A model generated the notes under the pieces. It was not told where the DNA came from. It did not search any database and saw only the letters and a program-made list of their open reading frames with translations. A stretch of 41,476 nt of DNA. Origin: Alphaproteobacteria bacterium (lineage in GTDB: Bacteria; Pseudomonadota; Alphaproteobacteria; Micropepsales; Micropepsaceae). Below, one piece after another: positions 9,110-17,703 of the stretch. The translations under genes were made by a program, and so were the position numbers. Each line of letters starts with the position of its first letter. Within the stretch, counting starts at the first letter, position 1. The stretch spans positions 1 to 41,476 of the forward strand of contig JAFAVP010000150.1 of NCBI GenBank assembly GCA_019242395.1. The letters run 5' to 3'.

Positions 9110-10264
9110 TTAATACAAGAAGAAGGGCTTGCCGCGAATAGTGTTGATTCTCGCGCGATAGGCACCTGCATCGTACAGCGCTGCAACGTCCACCCGGCGC
9201 TTGCCCTTGATGCAGGTATCGCCTGGCACCGTCGTGTACTTGCCGTTCTGAATGGCCATCATCAGTCCGGCGCGGCCCTCATCCAGCAGCTGCACGGCCA
9301 TGGTGCCGTAGTTCAGCGCAACCATCCGGTCTACAGCGTCCGGCGGACCGGCTCGCATGAGGTAACTGAGCTTCTGGTTTAGGATGCCGAGTCCTGTGCG
9401 CTTCTCAAGTTCGTCGCCGACGATCTCACCTATGCCGCCGAGCTTTCGATGGCCGAAGGCATCTTCCGGCCCGGTCTCCACGATCATCCCTTGCTCTAAC
9501 TGCGCGCCTTCGGACACCGCAACGATCGCATAATTGGACGGATTCGTCGCGCGATCCTTCACCACCAGCTCCGCAAGCCTATCCACATCAACGGGCACTT
9601 CGGCGATGAGGGTGCGATCGGCATCGGCAATGTAGCCAGAGATGAGAGCCGTTTCCCCGGAGTTGCGGCCGAACAGCTCCACGACCGCGACCCGCTCATG
9701 GCTGCCAGCCGGTGTGCGCAATGCTTCCAGCATCGCAGCGGAGCGCGAAACCGCAGTGGAAAATCCCATGCAGTAGTCGGTGCCGAACACATCGTTGTCC
9801 ATTGTCTTCGGCAAGGCCAGGATTTTCATGCCCTGCTGGTGCAGGTGCGCGGCATAGGACAGCGTATCGTCACCGCCGATGGCGAATATGGCATCGATCT
9901 TCAGCGACTCGAACACCCGGAGCACATGTGCCGTGCAATCCACAGTGCCACCGCTCTCCGGCTGAAAACCGCTCTGCAGGAATTGAGGCAGATCTTTCGG
10001 CTTCACGCGGCCGGGATTGGTGCGCGAAGTATGGAGGATTGTGCCGCCCTGACGATCGATGGTGCGCACCCGCTCGGCAGTCAGCGGCACCAATTGGCCG
10101 CTGGCTGTTTCCGGATTTCCCGGATCATAATTGAGCGGCCCGGCCCAGCCACGGCGGAAGCCGATGACCTCCCAACCACGCGACAGCGCCGCCCGCGTTA
10201 CCGCCTTGATGCAGGGGTTAAGTCCCGGCACGTCGCCGCCACCGGTGAGAATACCTATGCGCAT
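9110..10264 (-). CDS. 6-phosphofructokinase, predicted pyrophosphate-dependent
   Basis: Cytosolic PfkA-superfamily enzyme of 384 residues. The N-terminal nucleotide loop is 'TGGGDVPG' (7-14). The key 'GGDDT' motif (130-134) has Asp133 where ATP enzymes have Gly, and 'PKTMDND' (152-158) has Lys153 where ATP enzymes usually have Gly. In characterised PfkA proteins this Asp/Lys pair marks PPi as phosphoryl donor, so reversible PPi use is predicted. The catalytic Asp156 is present. The gene lies 33 bases after mdh, so co-transcription is likely. ATP use cannot be excluded without an assay. The ATG at 10264 places the P-loop at residue 7 as expected. Confidence 0.9.
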   Translation of the reverse strand: MRIGILTGGGDVPGLNPCIKAVTRAALSRGWEVIGFRRGWAGPLNYDPGNPETASGQLVPLTAERVRTIDRQGGTILHTSRTNPGRVKPKDLPQFLQSGFQPESGGTVDCTAHVLRVFESLKIDAIFAIGGDDTLSYAAHLHQQGMKILALPKTMDNDVFGTDYCMGFSTAVSRSAAMLEALRTPAGSHERVAVVELFGRNSGETALISGYIADADRTLIAEVPVDVDRLAELVVKDRATNPSNYAIVAVSEGAQLEQGMIVETGPEDAFGHRKLGGIGEIVGDELEKRTGLGILNQKLSYLMRAGPPDAVDRMVALNYGTMAVQLLDEGRAGLMMAIQNGKYTTVPGDTCIKGKRRVDVAALYDAGAYRARINTIRGKPFFLY

Positions 10265-10297
10265 GTGCTGCGTGAGGCTTCTGCCTTCCTGGGTCGC

Positions 10298-11302
<1,005 letters not shown>

Positions 11303-11330
11303 TCAATCAGCGTTCGCAAGCGCACGGAAA

Positions 11331-12257
11331 TTAAGGCGGGCATTCTGCGCAAACTGCCACCTCCACAGTTACATGCGAAAGATCGGGATGACGCTGCCGC
11401 AGGCGAGCCTTAACTTCTTCTGCGGTGATCGGCCCGGGGCTGACAAGCGAGATAATCAGGCTGTGGTGTCCCGGGCCGACGCGCCATAGATGCAGGTCCG
11501 CGACTCGCGCGCCAATTTCTCCTTCAATGAAGCCGCGCACTTCCTGAGCGCGCGAGGGATCGATGTCAGCATCGAGCAGCACCATCGAGCTATCGCGAAT
11601 AAGACCAAGGGACCAGGATGCAATCACAACTGCACCGGCTATTCCCACGGCCGGATCAAGCCAACCAATACCAAATAGATAACCGGCACCCAGCGCCCCG
11701 AGGGCGAGAAGGGATGTCGCGGCGTCGGCAACCACATGAACATAAGCCGCGCGCAAATTGTGATCGTGTGCGTGGTGAACATGCTCGTGCCGGTCATCTT
11801 TGAGAAGGAACGCGCTCGCCAGATTCACGAGCAGGCCCAGTGCAGCAATGGGGAGCGCGCTACTGTACTCGACTGGCACCGGCGCGATCAGGCGCTCGAT
11901 GGATTCAGCCGCAACCGCCAGGGCGATAACGCCAAGAGCGATGGCGCTCGCAAAGGCGGCCAGGTCACCGAACTTGCCGGAGCCGAAGCTGAACCGGGCA
12001 TTTCCGAGATTGCGGCGCGCCAGCCAGTAGGCTGCCGTCGCCAAACCCAGCGCACCCACATGGGTTGCCATGTGCACGCCATCTGCCAGAAGTGCCATCG
12101 AGCGGAACCATGCACCCGCAGCGATTTCGAGGAGCATGAAGAGCGCCGTCAGCAGCATGGCGGCGCGAGCGCGGCGCTCAGCTTGCGCATGCCCATGACC
12201 CAGAAACCGGTGATCATGGGTCCAAAGCCCATGATCGTGCGCATGGATTCTTACCAT
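11331..12257 (-). CDS. Cation diffusion facilitator transporter (DmeF-like)
   Basis: Inner-membrane divalent-metal/proton antiporter, 308 residues with six predicted helices and a cytoplasmic C-terminal domain. The N-terminus is His-rich ('HAHDHGLWTHDH'), and a second His cluster ('RHEHVHHAHDH') sits in the loop before helix 5. The transport site is seen in 'LADGVHMATH' (helix 2) and 'HVVADAATSL' (helix 5). The pattern 'HDHRFLGHGHAQAERR' is like DmeF, a cobalt/nickel-tolerance exporter, but zinc is possible. The ATG at 12257 is chosen because it keeps the His-rich tail; the ribosome site is weak. No metal-responsive repressor gene is next to it. Confidence 0.87.
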   Translation of the reverse strand: MVRIHAHDHGLWTHDHRFLGHGHAQAERRARAAMLLTALFMLLEIAAGAWFRSMALLADGVHMATHVGALGLATAAYWLARRNLGNARFSFGSGKFGDLAAFASAIALGVIALAVAAESIERLIAPVPVEYSSALPIAALGLLVNLASAFLLKDDRHEHVHHAHDHNLRAAYVHVVADAATSLLALGALGAGYLFGIGWLDPAVGIAGAVVIASWSLGLIRDSSMVLLDADIDPSRAQEVRGFIEGEIGARVADLHLWRVGPGHHSLIISLVSPGPITAEEVKARLRQRHPDLSHVTVEVAVCAECPP

Positions 12258-12358
12258 CGGGGTGAAGATAGGCGCTCGGCCGGATGGGGCCAACATGCCG
12301 TTCCAATCGGCAGCGGCACCCAGCCGCCCCTTATCGTTCCGCACCTGAAACAGGAAAT

Positions 12359-12433
12359 TGGAGCGGGCGAGGCGAATCGAACGCCCGACCCTAACCTTGG
12401 CAAGGTTATGCTCTACCCCTGAGCTACGCCCGC
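12359..12433 (-). tRNA. tRNA-Gly, anticodon GCC
   Basis: On the minus strand, acceptor arm GCGGGCG (12427-12433) pairs with CGCCCGC (12363-12369). A D-arm with AGGGGTA, an anticodon arm with loop TTGCCAA (anticodon GCC) and a TTCGATT T-loop follow. The discriminator base is at 12362, and CCA is encoded in the DNA at 12359-12361. The gene lies about 100 bases upstream of the cation transporter, in the same direction. No integrase or direct repeat of its 3' end is visible in the window, so there is no sign of use as an attachment site here. Confidence 0.97.
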
Positions 12434-12532
12434 ACTCCAAGCGGACGGCGGTTATGGCCAAGGCTCCCGCCCGGGTCAAGCGGCTCCCTTAGGCGCCCGC
12501 TGGCCCGGAAGGCTTGCAGGGCAGCCGCTGCA

Positions 12533-13081
12533 ATGCCAAGCGCTCCGGCCATGGAACTGCTGCTTCCCAGATCAAGCTCGCCCGCGACCGATCTGGACCT
12601 TTTCCGGATGCTGGATGCGCTTGGTATCCGCCACCGCACATTCGACCATGCTCCGGTGTTCACGGTGGAAGAATCGCGAAACGCCTGTGCGCACATTCCG
12701 GGTGGACACACGAAAAACCTGTTCTTGAAAGATCGCAAAAACCGCCTCTGGCTCGTGGTCGCGCGCGAGTCGCTCCGAATTGATCTGAACGCGCTGGCGA
12801 AACACTCCGGTGCGGGGCGTTTCTCCTTCGGCGCCTCGGAACTGCTGATCGAAGTCTTGGGGGTGCCCCCAGGTTCGGTCACGCCGTTCGCACTCATCAA
12901 CGATCACGCGCAACGGGTTTCCGTGGTGCTTGACGAGGGGATGCTGGCACTCGATCCGCTCAACTTCCATCCCCTGCGTAACGACCGCACGACGGCTATC
13001 TCTCCGGACGATCTTCTGCGATTCATTCGCGCGACGGGGCACCGGCCATTCATCACGACGCTCCCCGCGCGGGATAGTTGA
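12533..13081 (+). CDS. YbaK/ProX-type prolyl-tRNA deacylase (trans-editing factor)
   Basis: Free-standing editing domain of 182 residues, homologous to the insertion domain of bacterial prolyl-tRNA synthetase. It is predicted to hydrolyse mischarged Ala-tRNA(Pro) (ProXp-ala group). Visible marks are 'HRTFDHAPVFTVEES', 'GGHTKNLFLKDRK' with the conserved Lys that holds the tRNA 3' end, 'RFSFGASELL', and 'GSVTPFALIND'. Starts at 12533 and 12551 are both possible; neither has a strong ribosome site. It stands alone between tRNA-Gly and a convergent TPR gene. The substrate assignment follows from the family, not from this sequence alone. Confidence 0.88.
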   Translation: MPSAPAMELLLPRSSSPATDLDLFRMLDALGIRHRTFDHAPVFTVEESRNACAHIPGGHTKNLFLKDRKNRLWLVVARESLRIDLNALAKHSGAGRFSFGASELLIEVLGVPPGSVTPFALINDHAQRVSVVLDEGMLALDPLNFHPLRNDRTTAISPDDLLRFIRATGHRPFITTLPARDS

Positions 13082-13145
13082 ATCCAGCGCGACATTTCTT
13101 CTTGCTCTGCAAAACGGCGGAGGCCAATTCCGGGAAAGATTGCGA

Positions 13146-14993
13146 TTATCGAGCCGCAAGATCGCGGGCCAGCGAGTCATGGGCCGCCTGCCATTCGCGA
13201 AAGAGTGGCCGCTTAAGAAGCGCGCGGTATTCTGGGCTTTCGCGAAATCCAGATGGGACAAGTTTGTCAGCAGGTAGAAGGAAGATGAGAAATTCACGCC
13301 TGTCATACGAACGGTTGAACCACACGCCAGCATTCCGAAAGTCACCCAGGATGGAGTATTTCTCTCCCAGCTCCCAGGCGCTTATGCCGCTCTGCGGGTA
13401 GCCGTTCGCGAAACTATCGACGATGGCGTGGGCCTCGTGCCGGCGATCTTCGTTTGCTGCAATGGCAAACCGGCACAAGGGTTCGGAGGTGTCGTCGGCT
13501 GAACGCGCTTGCCCTGTTGCCACGGCATCCGACAGGTCTTTCTCAGTTGAGTAAGCCAGCGCCATCTGTCCTGCGTTGGCCGCGGCGACACAAAGCACCG
13601 CGAGAGCGACCGGTTGATGTGGACGCAAAGTCAGAGCTACCTTCCCGGCCGCGATGGCATCCGAAAATCGGGCATCGTGCAGCAGGAATGTCTCGATGTT
13701 AAAGCGATCGGCGAACGAGAGGGGATCCAACCGGGCAGCTCCTTCGGCAGCCGCCAGGGCGAGATCGGGGAACGCCATGAACTCATAGTATCGAAACATT
13801 TCGTGTAGTACTTTGGCGCTGTTCGGTGCCGCTTGCTGAAGATTCCGTGCATCGCGTCTCGCACCTTCCCAATTCAGTTTATGAAGCGACAGGTCCAGTT
13901 GTGTACTCAGCGCGTCCACGTTCTTCGGATCGAGCCGGAGCGCGCGGCCTAAGGCGATCTCCGCGGAGGGGATCAAATCCGTGCGCGCAGGCAGCTTATC
14001 CGCGAGGATCACGTCGGCGTCGGCGAGCGCGGCAAATCCATCCGCGAAACGGGGCGCCTTTGAAACTGTCTTGGTGAACAGAGAAATGGCTGCGTCCGCC
14101 CCGGCTGCAGTGCGTGGCTCAAGCTCGCGCCTGCCGAGCAGGTAGGCGCGATAAGCCTCTGAACTGATTTTCTGCGCAGTCGAAGAATGAAGGGGGTGCC
14201 GGAGAAGCTGTTTCGTCAGTGCGCTGGTGATCGCTTGTGCAATCTCCTCTTCGATCAGCAGAATGTCCGTTAGATTGCGGTCATAGGTAGCGGACCACAG
14301 ATGGTAGCCGCTGCTGGCGTCGATCAGCTCACCGGAGATGCGCAAGTGTTGGCCGCTTTCGCGCACGCTGCCCTCCAATACGGACCGTACCGAGAGCAAT
14401 CTGGCGATGTCCTTGATGCTTTCGTTTTTGTTCTTGAAAGCGAACGAGGAGGTGCGCGCCGCGACTTGCAGCTGCGGCGTTCCTGCCAAGTCGTTGAGCA
14501 GTTCTTCGGCGATTCCGTCGGAGAAGTAATCCTTCTTGGGATCGCCGCTCATGTTTGCAAAGGGCAGAACCGCAATCGAGTTCTTTGGCGGCAACAGGCT
14601 AGCCGCGGCGGGCGAGATGCCTTGTGCAGGTTCTATTCGTGCGAGCAGGAGTGAAAGATCTGCCGCGAGAGCGGCCAGAAGAACGGCGCTTCCGATAAGA
14701 ACTGCGTAGGTACCTTTTGAAGGCGTCTTCCGCTGATTCCTAGTGCCGAAATGAGGGGCCGCAAACCAGGCTGCGATTAGGGTGATGGGAAAACCGAGCA
14801 GCAAAAATATGATTGTAGCCCGGATTAGCTGTGCATTGCCGTTGAAGCTCGGCACCACGATGGATGCGCCCTGCACGATTATCCAAGCGGATACGGCATA
14901 ACCGACCGCAATTCGGTCCAAACGCCGCCCGCGCACAGCGCGCACGATCTCCTCGAGGCGCGCAGGCAGGACTTTGTCGTGCGGAAGGGGCAT
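13146..14993 (-). CDS. Membrane-anchored TolB-like / TPR protein
   Basis: 615 residues. Three hydrophobic segments lie at about 25-48, 60-80 and 95-118. They are followed by a TolB-like module, 'SIAVLPFANMSGDPKKDYFSDG', which here is split by a short linker from 'IAEELLNDLA'. The C-terminal half (about 270-600) is made of TPR-like helical pairs. The same TolB-TPR arrangement follows winged-helix domains in CadC-like regulators and cyclase domains in rhizobial adenylate cyclases. Here neither output domain is present; the N-terminus holds only membrane helices. A scaffold or sensor at the inner membrane is likely. The start ATG at 14993 is the only one that keeps the N-terminal helices. Confidence 0.72.
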   Translation of the reverse strand: MPLPHDKVLPARLEEIVRAVRGRRLDRIAVGYAVSAWIIVQGASIVVPSFNGNAQLIRATIIFLLLGFPITLIAAWFAAPHFGTRNQRKTPSKGTYAVLIGSAVLLAALAADLSLLLARIEPAQGISPAAASLLPPKNSIAVLPFANMSGDPKKDYFSDGIAEELLNDLAGTPQLQVAARTSSFAFKNKNESIKDIARLLSVRSVLEGSVRESGQHLRISGELIDASSGYHLWSATYDRNLTDILLIEEEIAQAITSALTKQLLRHPLHSSTAQKISSEAYRAYLLGRRELEPRTAAGADAAISLFTKTVSKAPRFADGFAALADADVILADKLPARTDLIPSAEIALGRALRLDPKNVDALSTQLDLSLHKLNWEGARRDARNLQQAAPNSAKVLHEMFRYYEFMAFPDLALAAAEGAARLDPLSFADRFNIETFLLHDARFSDAIAAGKVALTLRPHQPVALAVLCVAAANAGQMALAYSTEKDLSDAVATGQARSADDTSEPLCRFAIAANEDRRHEAHAIVDSFANGYPQSGISAWELGEKYSILGDFRNAGVWFNRSYDRREFLIFLLPADKLVPSGFRESPEYRALLKRPLFREWQAAHDSLARDLAAR

Positions 14994-15098
14994 GACGATT
15001 ACCGCTTGTTCATCTCGGGTGGGGCCTCTCGGTGTTGAGATTTACAATGTATCGCTGGCAGAGTATCATATCATCGGTAAGACCAGTCGGGGGGCATC

Positions 15099-15335
15099 AT
15101 GCATCGTACAGTGATCGCGCTTGCCGTGAGCTTATTGCTTGCGCCGTCTTTATCCTTCGCACAGGGCGGCGGCGGTGTGCATCCGCCACCACCGCCGCCG
15201 CCGCCTCCCCATGTGCCCCCACCGCCCCCGAATCCTCCGGCAACACCGGTCCCGATGGCGCATCACCATCATCGGCACCATCACTGCATCTGGATTCACC
15301 ACCGCTGCTACTGCCCCTGCCACCACCACCGATAG
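15099..15335 (+). CDS. Small secreted Pro/His/Cys-rich peptide
   Basis: 78-residue protein with a clear signal peptide (1-21, 'SLSFAQ' cleavage). A Gly run and a polyproline stretch (about 29-51) follow, then a C-terminal tail (55-78) holding 12 His and 4 Cys, including 'HHRCYCPCHHHR'. I recognise no domain. The composition suggests a periplasmic or cell-surface metal-binding peptide (copper, nickel or zinc) held out on a stiff polyproline arm. A G-rich ribosome site precedes the ATG at 15099. The frame, signal peptide and natural stop together support a real gene despite low complexity. It is divergent from the TPR gene and upstream of the cnoX-like gene. Confidence 0.6.
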   Translation: MHRTVIALAVSLLLAPSLSFAQGGGGVHPPPPPPPPPHVPPPPPNPPATPVPMAHHHHRHHHCIWIHHRCYCPCHHHR

Positions 15336-15526
15336 CAGTCGATATCGGCAGTTCTGCCGTGAGGGACTAAGAGACAATGTCGCAGAATCCCCCTCTGCGG
15401 GTTGCGACTTTGCGGCAGAAGATGACCGAGCCGTAGCGCTTCCGACTTGAGATTTACTGAGGTTGCGGGGCTTTTCTTTTGCCGTCCGAGTGGCCATGTT
15501 TGGAGCCAGAACCCACAGGAATTCGC
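15336..15526. other. Intergenic region before the cnoX-like cluster
   Basis: 191 bases without a supportable gene. I see no strong hairpin with a T-run. It must hold the promoter of the downstream cluster, but no clear -35/-10 pair could be picked. GGA precedes the ATG at 15527 at a normal distance. Confidence 0.4.
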
Positions 15527-16507
15527 ATGGCACTCATCGGTCCCACCGGGCGGCCCCTTCGCTCCAGCACGGGCGGCGCGAACGCACAACCGCCCGCGTC
15601 CGGCGTTGGTAGCGGTAGCCCCGGCGGCAGCGGCGGCGCCTATGTGAAGGACAGCAGCATCGAAACCTTCGCCGCCGATGTGCTGGACGCCTCGCGCGAC
15701 ACGCCCGTCATCGTGGATTTCTGGGCGCCGTGGTGCGGCCCGTGCAAACAACTTGGCCCCCTCTTGGAAAAGGTGGTGAACGAGGCGAAGGGCGCGGTGC
15801 GTCTCGTCAAGGTGAACATCGACGAAAACCAGGAGATTGCGCGCCAGCTGCGCATTCAATCCATCCCCACCGTCTACGCCTTCAAGAACGGCCAGCCGGT
15901 GGATGGTTTCATGGGGGCGGTTCCGGAGTCGCAAATCCGCGCCTTCGTGCAGCAATTGACGGGCGGTGCCGCTGGCGCAAGCCCTACGGATGACGTTCTG
16001 GCCGTGGCGGAAGAGGCGTTTGCCGCGGGGGACCTCGGAACAGCAGCACAAGCCTACGCGCAGGCGCTGCAAGACGAGCCGGGTCATCCCAAAGCCGTGG
16101 CAGGCCTGGCGCGCTGTTACCTGAAGAGCGGCGATGTGGATCGGGCGCGCAAGACCCTGCAACTGGTCCGCCCCGATGGCGCCGAAGATGAATCCATTCG
16201 CGCGGTCGGCGCCGAAGTGAGCTTGCGGGAACAAGCTGCGATGGCGGGGGACGCAAGCGGGCTGCGCGCCAGGATTGAGGCCAACTCCAACGATCATCAG
16301 GCACGTTACGATCTGGCGCTAGCGCTCGATGCCCAGGGTGATCGCGTGGGTGCCTTGGAGGCGCTATTGGACATCGTCCGGCGGGATCGGAACTGGAACG
16401 AGCAGGCGGCGCGGAAGCACCTCGTCACATTGTTCGAAGCAATGGGGCCGGCCGACCCCCGGACCGTCGAGGCCCGGCGCAAACTCTCCTCCATTCTGTT
16501 TGCCTGA
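15527..16507 (+). CDS. cnoX: Thioredoxin-TPR co-chaperone (CnoX/YbbN-like)
   Basis: Cytosolic protein of 326 residues with an N-terminal thioredoxin domain (about 40-150) and C-terminal TPR-like repeats (about 155-320). In E. coli, CnoX protects clients from aggregation after hypochlorite stress and hands them to GroEL and DnaK. The active site here is a full 'WCGPC' (Cys70, Cys73), so redox activity is expected, unlike the E. coli protein, which has SxxC. A Gly/Ser/Pro-rich stretch (about 15-38) precedes the fold. The ATG at 15527 has GGA six bases upstream; a longer in-frame start at 15479 was rejected. The LON-domain gene follows after 4 bases. Confidence 0.85.
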   Translation: MALIGPTGRPLRSSTGGANAQPPASGVGSGSPGGSGGAYVKDSSIETFAADVLDASRDTPVIVDFWAPWCGPCKQLGPLLEKVVNEAKGAVRLVKVNIDENQEIARQLRIQSIPTVYAFKNGQPVDGFMGAVPESQIRAFVQQLTGGAAGASPTDDVLAVAEEAFAAGDLGTAAQAYAQALQDEPGHPKAVAGLARCYLKSGDVDRARKTLQLVRPDGAEDESIRAVGAEVSLREQAAMAGDASGLRARIEANSNDHQARYDLALALDAQGDRVGALEALLDIVRRDRNWNEQAARKHLVTLFEAMGPADPRTVEARRKLSSILFA

Positions 16508-16511
16508 CCCC

Positions 16512-17162
16512 ATGCACAAGCCCTACCGGACAGTTGATGATCTGCCTTCGAACATCTCGGTGTTTCCGCTGAGCGGTGCGCTGTTGCTCCCACGGGGGGC
16601 GCTGCCGCTGAATGTGTTCGAGCCGCGCTACCTGGAGATGGTGGACAACGCGATCTGTACCCACCGGCTCATCGGCATGATTCAGCCGAGCGAGCCTGAG
16701 GACCAGACGCTGACGCCGACGCTATCGCAGGTGGGGTGCCTCGGCCGTATTACCAGCTTTAAGGAATCAGAAGACAACCGCTACCAGATCACGCTGACCG
16801 GCATCTGCCGTTTCCGCGTAAAGGAAGAGATCGCAGCCGATACACCGTACCGGCAAGTAGTCCCGGATTATTCTTCTTTTGCGGGCGATCTCGTGGAAAC
16901 CGAAGAATCCGATCTGCCGCGGGAGCGCTTGATGGCCGCCCTCAAAAACTATCTCGCGCGCCGGGATCTCAAAGCAGACTGGCAATCCGTAATGAACGCT
17001 CCGCCTGAGCATCTGGTAAATGCCCTGGCCATGTTGTGTCCTTTCGAGCCAGCGGAAAAGCAAGCACTGCTGGAAGCGCCCGGCTGGAATGAGCGCGTGG
17101 CCACGTTGGTGGCGCTGCTTGAAATGGCGGATGCGCGGGCCTTCAGCGGATCGCTCAACTGA
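16512..17162 (+). CDS. LON peptidase substrate-binding domain protein
   Basis: 216-residue cytosolic protein consisting of the N-terminal (LAN) domain of Lon protease without the AAA or peptidase parts. Family features are '[30 protein letters not shown]' split over the first strands, 'IGMIQP', and '[11 protein letters not shown]'. Such stand-alone domains are common in Alphaproteobacteria; a role in recognising unfolded protein or regulating Lon is suspected but not shown. The ATG at 16512 lies 4 bases after cnoX, and the stop overlaps the start of the Trm112-like gene by one base (TGATG), so the genes form one operon. Confidence 0.9.
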   Translation: MHKPYRTVDDLPSNISVFPLSGALLLPRGALPLNVFEPRYLEMVDNAICTHRLIGMIQPSEPEDQTLTPTLSQVGCLGRITSFKESEDNRYQITLTGICRFRVKEEIAADTPYRQVVPDYSSFAGDLVETEESDLPRERLMAALKNYLARRDLKADWQSVMNAPPEHLVNALAMLCPFEPAEKQALLEAPGWNERVATLVALLEMADARAFSGSLN

Positions 17163-17356
17163 TGCGTGAGGTCGATCCTAAGCTGCTGGAAATCCTGGTG
17201 TGCCCCGTCACCAAAGGGCCGCTCATCTATAATCGCGAGAAGCAGGAGCTGGTGAGCAAGATGGCTGGCCTCGCCTATCCGATCCGCAATGGCGTGCCCA
17301 TCATGCTGGCCGCCGAAGCCCGCGAGCTCTCCGAAGAAGAGCGTGCCGGGACGTGA
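17162..17356 (+). CDS. Trm112 family protein
   Basis: 64-residue protein of the Trm112/YcaR type. '[16 protein letters not shown]' and '[14 protein letters not shown]' are the family hallmarks. Eukaryotic Trm112 activates several methyltransferases; bacterial members are thought to play a similar partner role, but no target is known here. Only one Cys remains of the zinc-ribbon cysteines, as is usual for proteobacterial members. Its start overlaps the LON-domain stop by one base, and its TGA overlaps the GTG of the DUF971 gene (GTGA). Confidence 0.92.
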   Translation: MREVDPKLLEILVCPVTKGPLIYNREKQELVSKMAGLAYPIRNGVPIMLAAEARELSEEERAGT

Positions 17357-17703
17357 GCGCCTGGCCGACGGAGCTGCGGCTCGACAAATCAAGAACCTTG
17401 CTCACCGTCAGCTTTGAATCCGGGGAGCGCTTCGAATTGCCGGCGGAATATTTGCGTGTCGAATCACCCAGCGCGGAGGTACAGGGGCATTCGCCGGATC
17501 AGAAGCAGATCGTTCGCGGCAAACACGCAGTGAAGATCACAGGACTTGAACCTGTCGGCAACTATGCCGCGCGCATCCTGTTCGACGACGGCCACGACAC
17601 CGGCCTCTACAGCTGGGCCTATCTCCACGAGCTCGGCCGCGACCGCGAGAAGAAGTGGGCCGCCTATCTGCAGGCGTTGAAATCCAGATCCCTCACCCGC
17701 TAG
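17353..17703 (+). CDS. DUF971 domain protein
   Basis: 116-residue protein of the DUF971 / gamma-butyrobetaine-hydroxylase N-terminal-like family. It shows '[20 protein letters not shown]', '[20 protein letters not shown]' and 'YLHELG'. Members lack the oxygenase catalytic domain; some are linked to iron-sulfur assembly by gene context, but the role is not established. The GTG at 17353 overlaps the Trm112 stop (GTGA). It is the last gene of the cnoX operon, and its stop TAG touches the stop of the convergent GloVer-repeat gene. Confidence 0.88.
   Translation: MSAWPTELRLDKSRTLLTVSFESGERFELPAEYLRVESPSAEVQGHSPDQKQIVRGKHAVKITGLEPVGNYAARILFDDGHDTGLYSWAYLHELGRDREKKWAAYLQALKSRSLTR

Noticed and set aside
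12359-12433. tRNA-Gly and tRNA-Phe as integration sites of a mobile island
   Set aside because: No integrase gene, no duplicate of the tRNA 3' ends and no change in gene character next to either tRNA within the window.
15166-15330. CCN/CAC triplet runs as a repeat array
   Set aside because: The triplets are codons for the Pro and His runs of the small secreted peptide; there are no CRISPR-like spacers.
15308-16297. 329-codon minus-strand frame over cnoX
   Set aside because: Antisense to a gene with a clear thioredoxin active site; no signal or domain.
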